Source of the DNA: Crocinitomicaceae bacterium
GTDB lineage: Bacteria; Bacteroidota; Bacteroidia; Flavobacteriales_D; Sanyastnellaceae
Length of the DNA: 6,248 nt
Assembly: GCA_002729115.1 (NCBI GenBank)
Contig: PBWG01000018.1
Span: 3,040-9,287 of the forward strand
Direction of reading: 5' to 3'
Made by a program: the position numbers and the translations under genes. Under the pieces are notes generated by a model. That model was not told the origin of the DNA. It saw only the letters and a list, made by a program, of their open reading frames with translations, and did not search any database. Of this stretch, positions 1-5,724 are shown one piece after another; the stretch's first letter is position 1, and each line of letters begins with the position of its first letter.

Positions 1-468
1 AAGGAAACCCTGCTTGCCCATGCGGCGGAACTTGGAAGCGATTGCCCCTTCTTCGTGGAAAGCGCACCTGCCATGGTGACGGGCCGCGGGGAACACGTCT
101 CCCCTTTGGGCTTCGAGTTGCCCCTGGACGGGGTGTGGGTCGTGGTCGCCAATCCAGGCATCCACATCTCCACCGCCGAAGCGTTTGGCGGACTCACGCC
201 CACGGACAGAACCACCCCATGGGACCAATTGGCCACCACCCCCCTTGCGCAGTGGCACACCCTCATCCGGAACGACTTTGAATCCGGCGCGGTGGAGCGA
301 CACCCGGCCATTGGAGACCTGTTGCAAGCCCTGCGGGACGCCGGGGCATCGTACGTGCAGATGACCGGAAGCGGCTCGACGGTGTTTGGGCTGTTTCACT
401 ATGAAACCTTGGCCAGGGCGGCCGGGACCGCCTGTGGCGCCCAATTCGTGGGGCCGCTCAGCGCATGA
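1..468 (+). CDS. ispE: 4-diphosphocytidyl-2-C-methyl-D-erythritol kinase (IspE), C-terminal part
   Basis: IspE is a cytoplasmic GHMP-family kinase. It phosphorylates the 2-hydroxyl of CDP-methylerythritol with ATP, the fourth step of the non-mevalonate (MEP) route to isoprenoids. The reading frame is open from base 1, so the N-terminal part, including the first GHMP motif and the ATP-binding glycine loop, lies outside the window. The visible 155 residues begin just before LGSDCPFF (fragment residues 11-18), whose Asp14 matches the catalytic Asp of the family. MVTGRGE follows at 25-31, as in IspE. The C-terminal GHMP motif MTGSGSTVFGLF is at 121-132. Full IspE is about 270-290 residues, so roughly the last 55% is present. 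The TGA stop is at 466-468. The gene runs tail to tail with the permease gene, 31 nt away. I am confident of the family; other GHMP kinases lack this GSDxPFF plus GRGE combination. Confidence 0.93.
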   Translation, partial: KETLLAHAAELGSDCPFFVESAPAMVTGRGEHVSPLGFELPLDGVWVVVANPGIHISTAEAFGGLTPTDRTTPWDQLATTPLAQWHTLIRNDFESGAVERHPAIGDLLQALRDAGASYVQMTGSGSTVFGLFHYETLARAAGTACGAQFVGPLSA

Positions 469-499
469 GCATGAACACGGTCTGGACCCCATTGGCACC

Positions 500-1603
500 T
501 CACTTGGGCGCCCGGGGGTACAGCCATCCGCCCAGGCCAGCGAACAGCACGTTGGGCAACCACGCCGCCACGAACCGGATGCCTTGCTCGTTGAGCGGGA
601 ACCATGGCGGCACCGCCACAGCCGCTGCCCACACGGTGATGACCTTCGACGCGAACACGTAGGTGAACCCGATCAGCACGGCCGCAAACAAGTGAAGCCC
701 CATGCCCCCGCGCATCCGGCGCGCCGCGATGCTCACCCCAATGAGGGTCAGCACCAGGATGGCCGCAGCGTTGGCTGTTCGGCTGTGCAGCGTCAACTCC
801 AAATTCGCCGTGTCCGCCCCACGCAAGCGCACCTCGTCGATGTGCTTCCTCAACGTCCACGTGGGCATGGTTTCCACCACCTCCTTGCGCTCTGCAAAAT
901 CGTCGATGCGCATGGTCAAGGCCGTGTCCATCCGGGAAAGGAAGCGGTGGCGTTGGCTGCCGTCGGGGTTGAAGTCGCGAACGCTCGCGTTCACCAAGCG
1001 CCATGTGCTGTCTTTGGCCATGTAAGTCGCCTTCGCCGCCAGGAGGCGCTGCTGAAGCTCAGGCCCGTTCCACTGCTCCAGTTGCAGCTTGTACCCTGTG
1101 GCCCGGCTGTAGTTGACGCTTCGGAAGTACACCACGGTGCCAGGTTCCACCTCCCGATAGAGGTTCCGATCCTGAACGTGCACGGTGGTCTTCACGAAGC
1201 TTTCTTCGAAGGCCAATTTTTGCTCGTTCGCCTTGGGCACAATCACGTGGGCGAGCGCCAACGCCAGCACCATGAGAAGTCCTGACGCCATGAAATACGG
1301 GCGAAACAAGCGCTTGAAAGGCATGCCTCCAGCGAGCATGGCGACGATTTCGCTGTTTTGGGCCAAGCGACTGGTGAACCAAATGATGGTCAGGAACACG
1401 ATGAACCCGCTCAGCAAAGAGGCGAAGTGAAAGCACACGTTCAGGTAGTAGAGCGCCGTGTCCCCCAGCGGCGCGTTGTGCTCCACAAGGCGGCTAACAC
1501 TATCCATCAAATCGAACACCACGACCACCATGCAGAACACCCCCAGCATGAACCCGAAGGTGCCGAGGAACTTCCCCACGATGTAGCGGTCGAGTCGTTT
1601 CAT
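500..1603 (-). CDS. LptF/LptG family permease (lipopolysaccharide export, YjgP/YjgQ family)
   Basis: The 367-residue protein is an inner-membrane permease of the LptF/LptG family. With the LptB ATPase, these proteins extract lipopolysaccharide from the inner membrane and pass it to the LptC/LptA bridge. The layout fits: hydrophobic segments near residues 11-30, 51-76 and 104-123, a soluble periplasmic region at about 125-270 (the beta-jellyroll part), then segments near 275-294, 301-326 and 343-361. The family-typical N-terminus (MKRLDRYIVGKFLGTF) and the SIAARRMRGGMG motif (291-302) after the fourth segment are present. ATG at 1603-1601 follows the tgt stop after a single base, so the two genes are almost certainly co-transcribed and translationally linked. 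In Bacteroidota this tgt-permease pair is common. I cannot tell LptF from LptG by eye, so no symbol is given. The ends are intact. Confidence 0.93.
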   Translation of the reverse strand: MKRLDRYIVGKFLGTFGFMLGVFCMVVVVFDLMDSVSRLVEHNAPLGDTALYYLNVCFHFASLLSGFIVFLTIIWFTSRLAQNSEIVAMLAGGMPFKRLFRPYFMASGLLMVLALALAHVIVPKANEQKLAFEESFVKTTVHVQDRNLYREVEPGTVVYFRSVNYSRATGYKLQLEQWNGPELQQRLLAAKATYMAKDSTWRLVNASVRDFNPDGSQRHRFLSRMDTALTMRIDDFAERKEVVETMPTWTLRKHIDEVRLRGADTANLELTLHSRTANAAAILVLTLIGVSIAARRMRGGMGLHLFAAVLIGFTYVFASKVITVWAAAVAVPPWFPLNEQGIRFVAAWLPNVLFAGLGGWLYPRAPK

Positions 1604-1604
1604 G

Positions 1605-2735
1605 TCACACGCGCTGGGCGAGTTGCACCACCATTTTGTCCTTCCATGGGCGGAAGGTGCCGGCTTGGATCTGCTTCCGGGCTTCGCGCACCAGGTCGAG
1701 GTAGAAGCACAAGTTGTGCACCGACCCGATGTACAAGGCCAAAAGCTCGTTGGCGTGGAACAGGTGCCGGACGTATGCCCTGCTGTACATGTGGTCCACC
1801 GGGGCCGAGCCGCTCGGGTCGAGGGGGCTGGTGTCGGTTTTCCATTTGGCGTTCTTCATGTTCATGATGCCGTTCCACGTGTAGAACGTCCCGGTCCGGG
1901 CATTCCGTGTGGGCATCACGCAATCGAACATGTCCACCCCCAAGGCGATGTTCTCCAGGATGTTCACCGGCGTGCCGACGCCCATCATGTAGCGCGGCGC
2001 GTCTTCCGGCAGGATCGCACATACCTCCTCGCACATGGCGTACATGTCCTCGTGGGGCTCGCCGACGCTCAAGCCGCCAATCGCATAGCCCAGCGAAGGC
2101 ACCTCCGCCACCGCGTGCGCAGAGGCGCGGCGCAAATCGGGGTACGTTGACCCTTGCACAATGGGGAACAGCGCCTGCTCGTGGTCATACAACGGCTCGG
2201 TCTCCTTCATGCGCTTCACACAACGGTGCAACCAACGGTGGGTCAGCTCCATGCTGTTCTTGGCGTACTGCCGCGTGGACGGGTAAGGCGGGCACTCGTC
2301 GAAGGCCATCACAATGTCCGCCCCGATGCTCCGCTGAATGTCCATCACCTTCTCCGGCGAGAACAAATGCTTGCTTCCGTCGATGTGGCTGCGGAACGTG
2401 GCACCCGCCTCGGTGATTTTTCGATTCTCGGCCAAACTGAACACCTGGTACCCGCCGCTGTCCGTCAAAATCGGACGGTCCCAATTCATGAACTTGTGAA
2501 GCCCGCCCACCTCTTCCAACACGTCGGTGCCGGGGCGGAGGTGAAGGTGGTAGGTGTTGCCCAAAATGATGTCCGCGTTCACCGCTTCCTTCAACTCCTT
2601 CTGGGGCACGGCGCGGACGGTGCCGATGGTCCCCACCGGCATGAAGATGGGCGTTTGGATCGCCCCGTGGTCGGTGTCGAGGACGCCGGCCCGCGCTTTG
2701 GAGCCAGGATCTTGGGTTTCGAGGGTGAACTTCAA
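1605..2735 (-). CDS. tgt: queuine/preQ1 tRNA-guanine transglycosylase (Tgt), TTG start
   Basis: Tgt swaps guanine 34 in GUN-anticodon tRNAs (Asp, Asn, His, Tyr) for preQ1, on the route to queuosine. The 376-residue product is collinear with known Tgt. TDSGGYQVFS (91-100) carries Asp92 and FDECPPYP (145-152) carries Asp146. PIVQG (191-195), AIGGLSVGE (218-226) and GVDMFDCVMPTRNAR (266-280) follow, with Asp271 matching the nucleophile (E. coli Asp264). The zinc ligands CxCxxC of the E. coli and Zymomonas enzymes align with Gly309, Ala311 and Asp314; only His340 remains. As I recall, other Bacteroidota Tgt proteins also lack these cysteines. The start is set by homology: family members begin MKF-, which here needs TTG at 2735-2733. 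An in-frame ATG at 2804 would add 23 residues with no family match and would lie upstream of the predicted promoter. The open frame reaching back to 3206 is antisense to the DUF554 gene. Confidence 0.95.
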   Translation of the reverse strand: MKFTLETQDPGSKARAGVLDTDHGAIQTPIFMPVGTIGTVRAVPQKELKEAVNADIILGNTYHLHLRPGTDVLEEVGGLHKFMNWDRPILTDSGGYQVFSLAENRKITEAGATFRSHIDGSKHLFSPEKVMDIQRSIGADIVMAFDECPPYPSTRQYAKNSMELTHRWLHRCVKRMKETEPLYDHEQALFPIVQGSTYPDLRRASAHAVAEVPSLGYAIGGLSVGEPHEDMYAMCEEVCAILPEDAPRYMMGVGTPVNILENIALGVDMFDCVMPTRNARTGTFYTWNGIMNMKNAKWKTDTSPLDPSGSAPVDHMYSRAYVRHLFHANELLALYIGSVHNLCFYLDLVREARKQIQAGTFRPWKDKMVVQLAQRV

Positions 2736-2782
2736 CGCGTCGGTGTTGACGACCGCCCTGTGTCCAAGACGGTCCGTGGAAC

Positions 2783-2799
2783 CCCAAAGGTAACTTGGG
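2783..2799. promoter_or_regulatory. inverted repeat CCCAA-N7-TTGGG in the divergent promoter region
   Basis: Five-base perfect arms (2783-2787 and 2795-2799) flank a 7-base centre in the 67-bp gap between the divergent tgt and DUF554 starts. The repeat covers the tgt -7 element. On the plus strand it also covers TAACTTGG (2791-2798), one base off the TAnnTTTG consensus, 4 nt before the DUF554 ATG. A protein bound here could affect both transcripts, but such short arms may be chance. The WYL regulator encoded in the rightward operon would be one candidate ligand; this is inference only. Confidence 0.2.
2785..2792 (-). promoter_or_regulatory. Bacteroidota-type -7 promoter element for tgt
   Basis: Read on the minus strand, this is TACCTTTG, a perfect match to the Bacteroidota -7 consensus TAnnTTTG. 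Transcription would begin roughly 4-7 nt downstream, near 2778-2781, giving a leader of about 45 nt before the TTG start of tgt at 2735. No convincing -33 TTTG is seen at the usual spacing; the nearest TTG on this strand (2822-2820) is too far away. The position supports the TTG start over the upstream ATG. An 8-mer with six fixed bases can occur by chance, so this is a prediction. Confidence 0.4.
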
Positions 2800-2802
2800 A
2801 GC

Positions 2803-3486
2803 ATGGTCGGGACACTCTTCAACACGGTCACCGTGATCGTAGGCGCGTCGGCGGGGTTGGCCTTGGGCGCCAGGTGGTCCAACGACCTCAAGGACAAAAT
2901 CTTCGCCGTCATCGGGTTGTTCACCCTCGCCATCGGCGCCATGATGGCCTTGGAAACGGAAGGGCCCATCGACTTGTTCCTGGCCCTCGTCCTCGGCACC
3001 GTCCTCGGCCACTCCTTCCACCTGCAAGCCCGCATTGACGCCCTGACAAAACGCGCGTCTCGGGGATTCATGGAAGCCTTTATGCTGTTTTGTTTGGGCT
3101 CGATGACGTTGGTCGGATGCATGGAAGACGGCCTGCTCGGCAAGCCCAACCTCTTGTTCATCAAAGGCACCATGGACCTCATTTCCAGCGCCTTCTTGGC
3201 CGCCACCCTCGGGCGCGGTGTGCTGTGGTCGGCCGCTGGGGTGCTCGGGTTTCAGGGCGCCCTCACCCTGGCTTTCATGGCGCTGGGCGAAGGCATGGAC
3301 TCCGCGCTCATCCGCGAACTGAGTGCCCTCGGAGGCATCCTCATGCTTGGCATCGCGTTCCAGCTGTGGGACGTGCGCGCCAACGGCCGTCCGGCTTGGC
3401 CGCTGGTCGACGCGTTGCCTGCCCTGCTGCTGCTCCCCCTGATTCGCATGGCGCACACCTGGCTGGAAACCGCAATCTTCGGTTGA
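2803..3486 (+). CDS. DUF554 family integral membrane protein
   Basis: The 227-residue protein matches the DUF554 (YdfK-like) family, whose function is not established, although transport has been suggested from its topology. The family N-terminus is clear (MVGTLFNTVTVIVGASAGL, close to the usual MIGTLVN...G...G), which fixes the ATG at 2803. Further family features are LVLGTVLGH (62-70), LFCLGSMTLVGCMEDGL (95-111), KGTMDLISSAFLAATLGRGV (121-140), FQG (150-152), ELSALGGILMLGI (172-184) and a hydrophobic end with LLPLIRM (210-216). Around seven hydrophobic segments are visible, near 4-23, 33-51, 56-73, 91-107, 128-153, 174-190 and 203-215. The length is normal for the family and no residue block is missing. 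Its TGA shares its last base with the ATG of the next gene, which suggests coupled translation. Confidence 0.9.
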   Translation: MVGTLFNTVTVIVGASAGLALGARWSNDLKDKIFAVIGLFTLAIGAMMALETEGPIDLFLALVLGTVLGHSFHLQARIDALTKRASRGFMEAFMLFCLGSMTLVGCMEDGLLGKPNLLFIKGTMDLISSAFLAATLGRGVLWSAAGVLGFQGALTLAFMALGEGMDSALIRELSALGGILMLGIAFQLWDVRANGRPAWPLVDALPALLLLPLIRMAHTWLETAIFG

Positions 3487-4178
3487 TGGCTCGGAAACGC
3501 GCATCCCGCATCGACACCGGACGGCTGGGCCATTTTGTGGGCGCGTTCTTGGTGTTTGGCGCGTTGTACCTCGCGTGGACCTACTGCCACGCCCACGTGG
3601 TCACACCCTGGCACGCCGCCGGCGACCGGGCTGGCAAGGACGTCGCCGAGGAACACTACGCAGTGGACGTGCTGAACGCCGCGCGGAAGTACGATTTGGA
3701 CTACAGCTACCTCATGGCCCTGCTCATGTTGGAATGTTCCGGCAAAAAGCCCGCCGGCGCGCGTTTCGAGCCGCAGGTGTACAAACGGCTGCAGCAAGTG
3801 AGGGACGGCAAGCGGCGCAGCTACGAAAACGTCACCCCCGCGCATTTGGCCGACGCGTCCGACGACGCGCTGAGAAACTTGGCGACGTCGTGGGGGCCGT
3901 TCCAGCTGATGGGGTACAAGTGCATCTTGCTGGACGTCAACATCCGGGACATCCGCGGTCCCAACGGGGTGGAGCACGGGGCCGACTGGATCAACCAGAC
4001 CTACGGCAACAGCCTCAGGGCCGGACGGTTCAAGGATTGTTTCCACATGCACAACACCGGCTCACCTTACCCCAAAACTGGCCTGCCACGCACCCACGAT
4101 CCCCAATACGTGCCCCGCGGTTTGGCCATGATGAACCAGTTCACCGCCCCGGAACCGCCCGAAGCCATCTTGCACTGA
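3486..4178 (+). CDS. membrane-anchored lysozyme-like protein (muramidase or lytic transglycosylase fold)
   Basis: The 230-residue protein has a basic N-terminus (MARKRASR), one hydrophobic segment at about 14-33 (signal anchor) and then a soluble domain probably facing the periplasm. The domain resembles the lysozyme superfamily. LMLECSGKKPAGARFEP (80-96) places a candidate catalytic Glu at 83, as in the VESGG...FE motif of N-acetylmuramidases. TSWGPFQLMGYK (134-145) matches the SxGxFQIMG motif. GADWIN (165-170) followed by HMHNTGSP (187-194) recalls the GAxYL...AYNAGP order of soluble lytic transglycosylases. Such enzymes cleave the MurNAc-GlcNAc bond of peptidoglycan. Cysteines are at 34, 84, 146 and 185. 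The start is fixed by the TGATG overlap with the DUF554 gene, and the next gene begins 6 nt after the stop. The fold assignment is fairly safe; the choice between subfamilies, and actual activity, is not. Confidence 0.65.
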   Translation: MARKRASRIDTGRLGHFVGAFLVFGALYLAWTYCHAHVVTPWHAAGDRAGKDVAEEHYAVDVLNAARKYDLDYSYLMALLMLECSGKKPAGARFEPQVYKRLQQVRDGKRRSYENVTPAHLADASDDALRNLATSWGPFQLMGYKCILLDVNIRDIRGPNGVEHGADWINQTYGNSLRAGRFKDCFHMHNTGSPYPKTGLPRTHDPQYVPRGLAMMNQFTAPEPPEAILH

Positions 4179-4184
4179 CCCGAC

Positions 4185-5225
4185 ATGCCTGCCAACAAGT
4201 ACGCCCTTCTTCGGTACCGGATCATCGACCGGTGCCTGACCAACCCAGGAAAGCCGTTCCCGACGAAAGAGGAATTGCGCTTGGCCTGCGAAGAAGCGCT
4301 GTACGGGAGCGACGGGGAACACATCAGCATCAGCACCATCGAGAAGGACTTGTGGGCGATGCGCAACGAAGCGGACCTGGGGTATTACGCTCCCATTGAA
4401 TACCACAGGGACGAGCGCGGGTACCACTACACCGAAGACGGGTACAGCATCAACGACATCCAGCTGAACGACGACGACCTGGACGCCATCCGGTTCGCGA
4501 CGAAGACGCTGATTCAGTTCAGGGAGTTGCCCATTTTCCAGCAATTCGACCAAGCCCTGGGCAAGATTGCGGACCGCCTGGAAGTCTCCCCCAACCTGGA
4601 CCCCGAAGGCGTGGACAAGCACGTGCAATTTGAAAGCACCCCGCACGCGGCCGGGTCGGAGCACTTGGGGCCCTTGCTGCATGCCATCCGGGCGCACCAC
4701 CCGATTTCCCTCACCTATTTGAAGTTCACCGACACGCCGACGGAGTCCAACTACGTGCTGGAACCCTACTTGCTGAAGGAATACCGGAACAGGTGGTACC
4801 TGCTGGGTTGGGACCCTGGGCGAGGCCACATCCGCACGTTTGGGTGCGACCGGATTCGTAGCATCGCCGTCGACGACACCCGCAAGTTTCAAGTCCAACC
4901 GTCATTTGACGCGCGGAATTACTTCGAGCACGCGATGGGCATCACCGTCTTGGGAGACGGAACGCCTGAAGATGTCGCGTTCCTCTGCGACCCGCTGCTG
5001 GCGAAGTACCTGACGTCCCAACCCCTGCACCATTCCCAATCCATGGACCTTGACGAAGAGGGGCAAGTGACGGTGAGGCTCAAGGTCATGCCAACGTTTG
5101 AGTTGCTGCAATGGCTGCAAGCCCACGCCAGCGAGCTCACGTTGTTGCGCCCTGAAAGCATCCGCCGCTCCATGGTGGACAACCTCCAAAACGCCCTCGA
5201 ACGACAAAAAATTTCGAGTCCGTAA
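4185..5225 (+). CDS. WYL-domain transcriptional regulator with N-terminal winged helix
   Basis: The 346-residue protein has the three-part plan of WYL regulators. An N-terminal DNA-binding region (about 1-90) contains SISTIEKDLWAMR (48-60) and APIEYHRDERGYHYTEDGYS (69-88), the wing-like section seen in this family. A linker helical region spans about 95-135. The WYL domain spans about 160-240, with ISLTYLKF (174-181), VLEPYLLKEYRNRWYLLGWD (191-210; WYL at 204-206) and the conserved RTFGCDRI (217-224). A C-terminal WCX-like extension covers about 248-340. WYL domains bind nucleic acid or nucleotide ligands in characterised members, and these regulators often act in DNA-damage or phage-defence settings, though many are unassigned housekeeping copies. 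The gene begins 6 nt after the lysozyme-like gene and is likely the last gene of that operon; autoregulation is plausible but not shown. No defence genes are visible next to it. Confidence 0.92.
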   Translation: MPANKYALLRYRIIDRCLTNPGKPFPTKEELRLACEEALYGSDGEHISISTIEKDLWAMRNEADLGYYAPIEYHRDERGYHYTEDGYSINDIQLNDDDLDAIRFATKTLIQFRELPIFQQFDQALGKIADRLEVSPNLDPEGVDKHVQFESTPHAAGSEHLGPLLHAIRAHHPISLTYLKFTDTPTESNYVLEPYLLKEYRNRWYLLGWDPGRGHIRTFGCDRIRSIAVDDTRKFQVQPSFDARNYFEHAMGITVLGDGTPEDVAFLCDPLLAKYLTSQPLHHSQSMDLDEEGQVTVRLKVMPTFELLQWLQAHASELTLLRPESIRRSMVDNLQNALERQKISSP

Positions 5226-5287
5226 ATCCATTGCGGAGTGCCTTGGTCCCTTTGGTTCAGAGAAAACAACCACTGAACCCCAACACC

Positions 5288-5569
5288 ATGGCACTTCCCC
5301 TGAACCCCGCCCTCGTCTCCACCCCCAGTTCAATCGCCGACCTCCCCCAAGCCCGCATGTGGGTGGAGCGGTTTGCGCGTCCTCAGGGCTTCAGCCCGTA
5401 CGCCTGGAACACCACCAAGCGCATCGCCATGGAAGTGTGGAAATGCCACTTCGCCGGCCGGCCTTTCCAACGCACACTCAACTTCATGCACCCCCTCTTC
5501 TACCAAATGATTCGCACACCAGAAGGCCTTCCGCTGGTGCCCGCGCGCAACATGCGCGGCTTCGTTTGA
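5288..5569 (+). CDS. small hypothetical protein, 93 residues
   Basis: I do not recognise this gene. The preferred ATG at 5288 gives 93 residues; the frame is open upstream to a TTG at 5231, but those extra 19 residues look like untranslated leader. The protein has no signal peptide or membrane segment. It contains a compact aromatic-rich stretch, FSPYAWNTTKRIAMEVWKCH (35-54), then GRPFQRTLNFMHPLFYQMIR (57-76) and a basic end, so it is probably a small folded cytoplasmic protein. Codon use (mostly G or C in third positions) matches the neighbours, which supports real coding. The gap after the WYL gene is 62 nt with an A-rich stretch (agagaaaacaac) before the start, typical of Bacteroidota leaders. 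TCCCTTTG at 5247-5254 is one base off the -7 consensus, so the gene may have its own promoter. Confidence 0.6.
   Translation: MALPLNPALVSTPSSIADLPQARMWVERFARPQGFSPYAWNTTKRIAMEVWKCHFAGRPFQRTLNFMHPLFYQMIRTPEGLPLVPARNMRGFV
5541..5559 (+). terminator. GC-rich hairpin at the end of the 93-residue gene, possible terminator
   Basis: CCGCGC (5541-5546) and GCGCGG (5554-5559) form a perfect 6-bp stem with a 7-base loop, followed by cttcgttt. The T-run is weak and broken, and the hairpin lies within the last codons (Pro-Ala-Arg-Asn-Met-Arg-Gly), so it may be a by-product of GC-rich coding sequence. Its place at the end of the last gene before a 155-bp gap is what makes it worth listing. Confidence 0.25.
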
Positions 5570-5724
5570 GACCTGCGCCTGAGGGCGACGCAAGATTATG
5601 TGTGTGAACAAGTTCCGCTTGATTTTCCGACCGAAGCAGTAGGGAACAAAGCAACCATCTTGTATGTTGCAACGTTGTTTTCATCGAATCCTTTACGCGA
5701 TTCGTCGAAATCCACACCTGCAAG
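5570..5724. other. intergenic region upstream of the SiaB-like gene
   Basis: This 155-bp stretch is visibly richer in A and T than the genes around it, has no supportable coding frame, and presumably holds the promoter and leader of the SiaB-like gene. A frame open from 5600 gives a low-complexity Cys/Pro/Arg-rich product that runs out of frame into the SiaB-like gene, so I treat it as a shadow. Just after the previous stop there is a small CGCC-tgag-GGCG hairpin (5576-5587) without a T-run. No clean TAnnTTTG element is seen. Confidence 0.55.
5680..5709. repeat. pair of TTCRTCGAA repeats, 21 bp apart
   Basis: TTCATCGAA (5680-5688) and TTCGTCGAA (5701-5709) differ by one base and begin 21 bp apart, two turns of the helix. 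The second is a perfect 9-bp palindrome about its central T. Between and within them, CGAATC (5685-5690) and GATTCG (5699-5704) form a 6-bp inverted repeat with an 8-base spacer. They end 15 nt before the ATG of the SiaB-like gene. This could be a two-site operator or a leader hairpin; chance is not excluded. Confidence 0.35.

Noticed and set aside
469..499. A possible bidirectional terminator between the convergent ispE and permease genes.
   Set aside because: The 31-nt gap contains only GGTCTGGACC, whose two-base loop cannot form a real hairpin, and no T-run.
386..1285. A 299-codon open frame on the plus strand across the permease gene.
   Set aside because: It is antisense to a clear LptF/LptG gene. 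Its product is rich in His, Arg, Pro and Gln with no domain-like pattern, as expected from a GC-rich complement.
2736..3206. An N-terminal extension of tgt to 533 residues.
   Set aside because: The extra residues are antisense to the DUF554 gene and have no Tgt counterpart; the family N-terminus begins at the TTG at 2735.
3090..3485. An upstream extension of the lysozyme-like gene to 362 residues.
   Set aside because: The extension lies in a different frame within the DUF554 gene. The ATG at 3486 gives a proper basic start and membrane anchor.
2185..3504. A 439-codon minus-strand open frame across tgt and the DUF554 gene.
   Set aside because: It overlaps two well-supported genes in other frames and reads as Gly/Gln/Arg-rich low-complexity sequence.
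4062..4898. A 278-codon minus-strand open frame opposite the WYL gene.
   Set aside because: It is a shadow of the WYL regulator frame, with Val/Gly/Gln-rich composition and no recognisable motif.
4185..5225. The possibility that the WYL regulator marks a phage-defence island.
   Set aside because: No nuclease, helicase, methylase or other defence gene is visible, and the neighbours are housekeeping or membrane genes.
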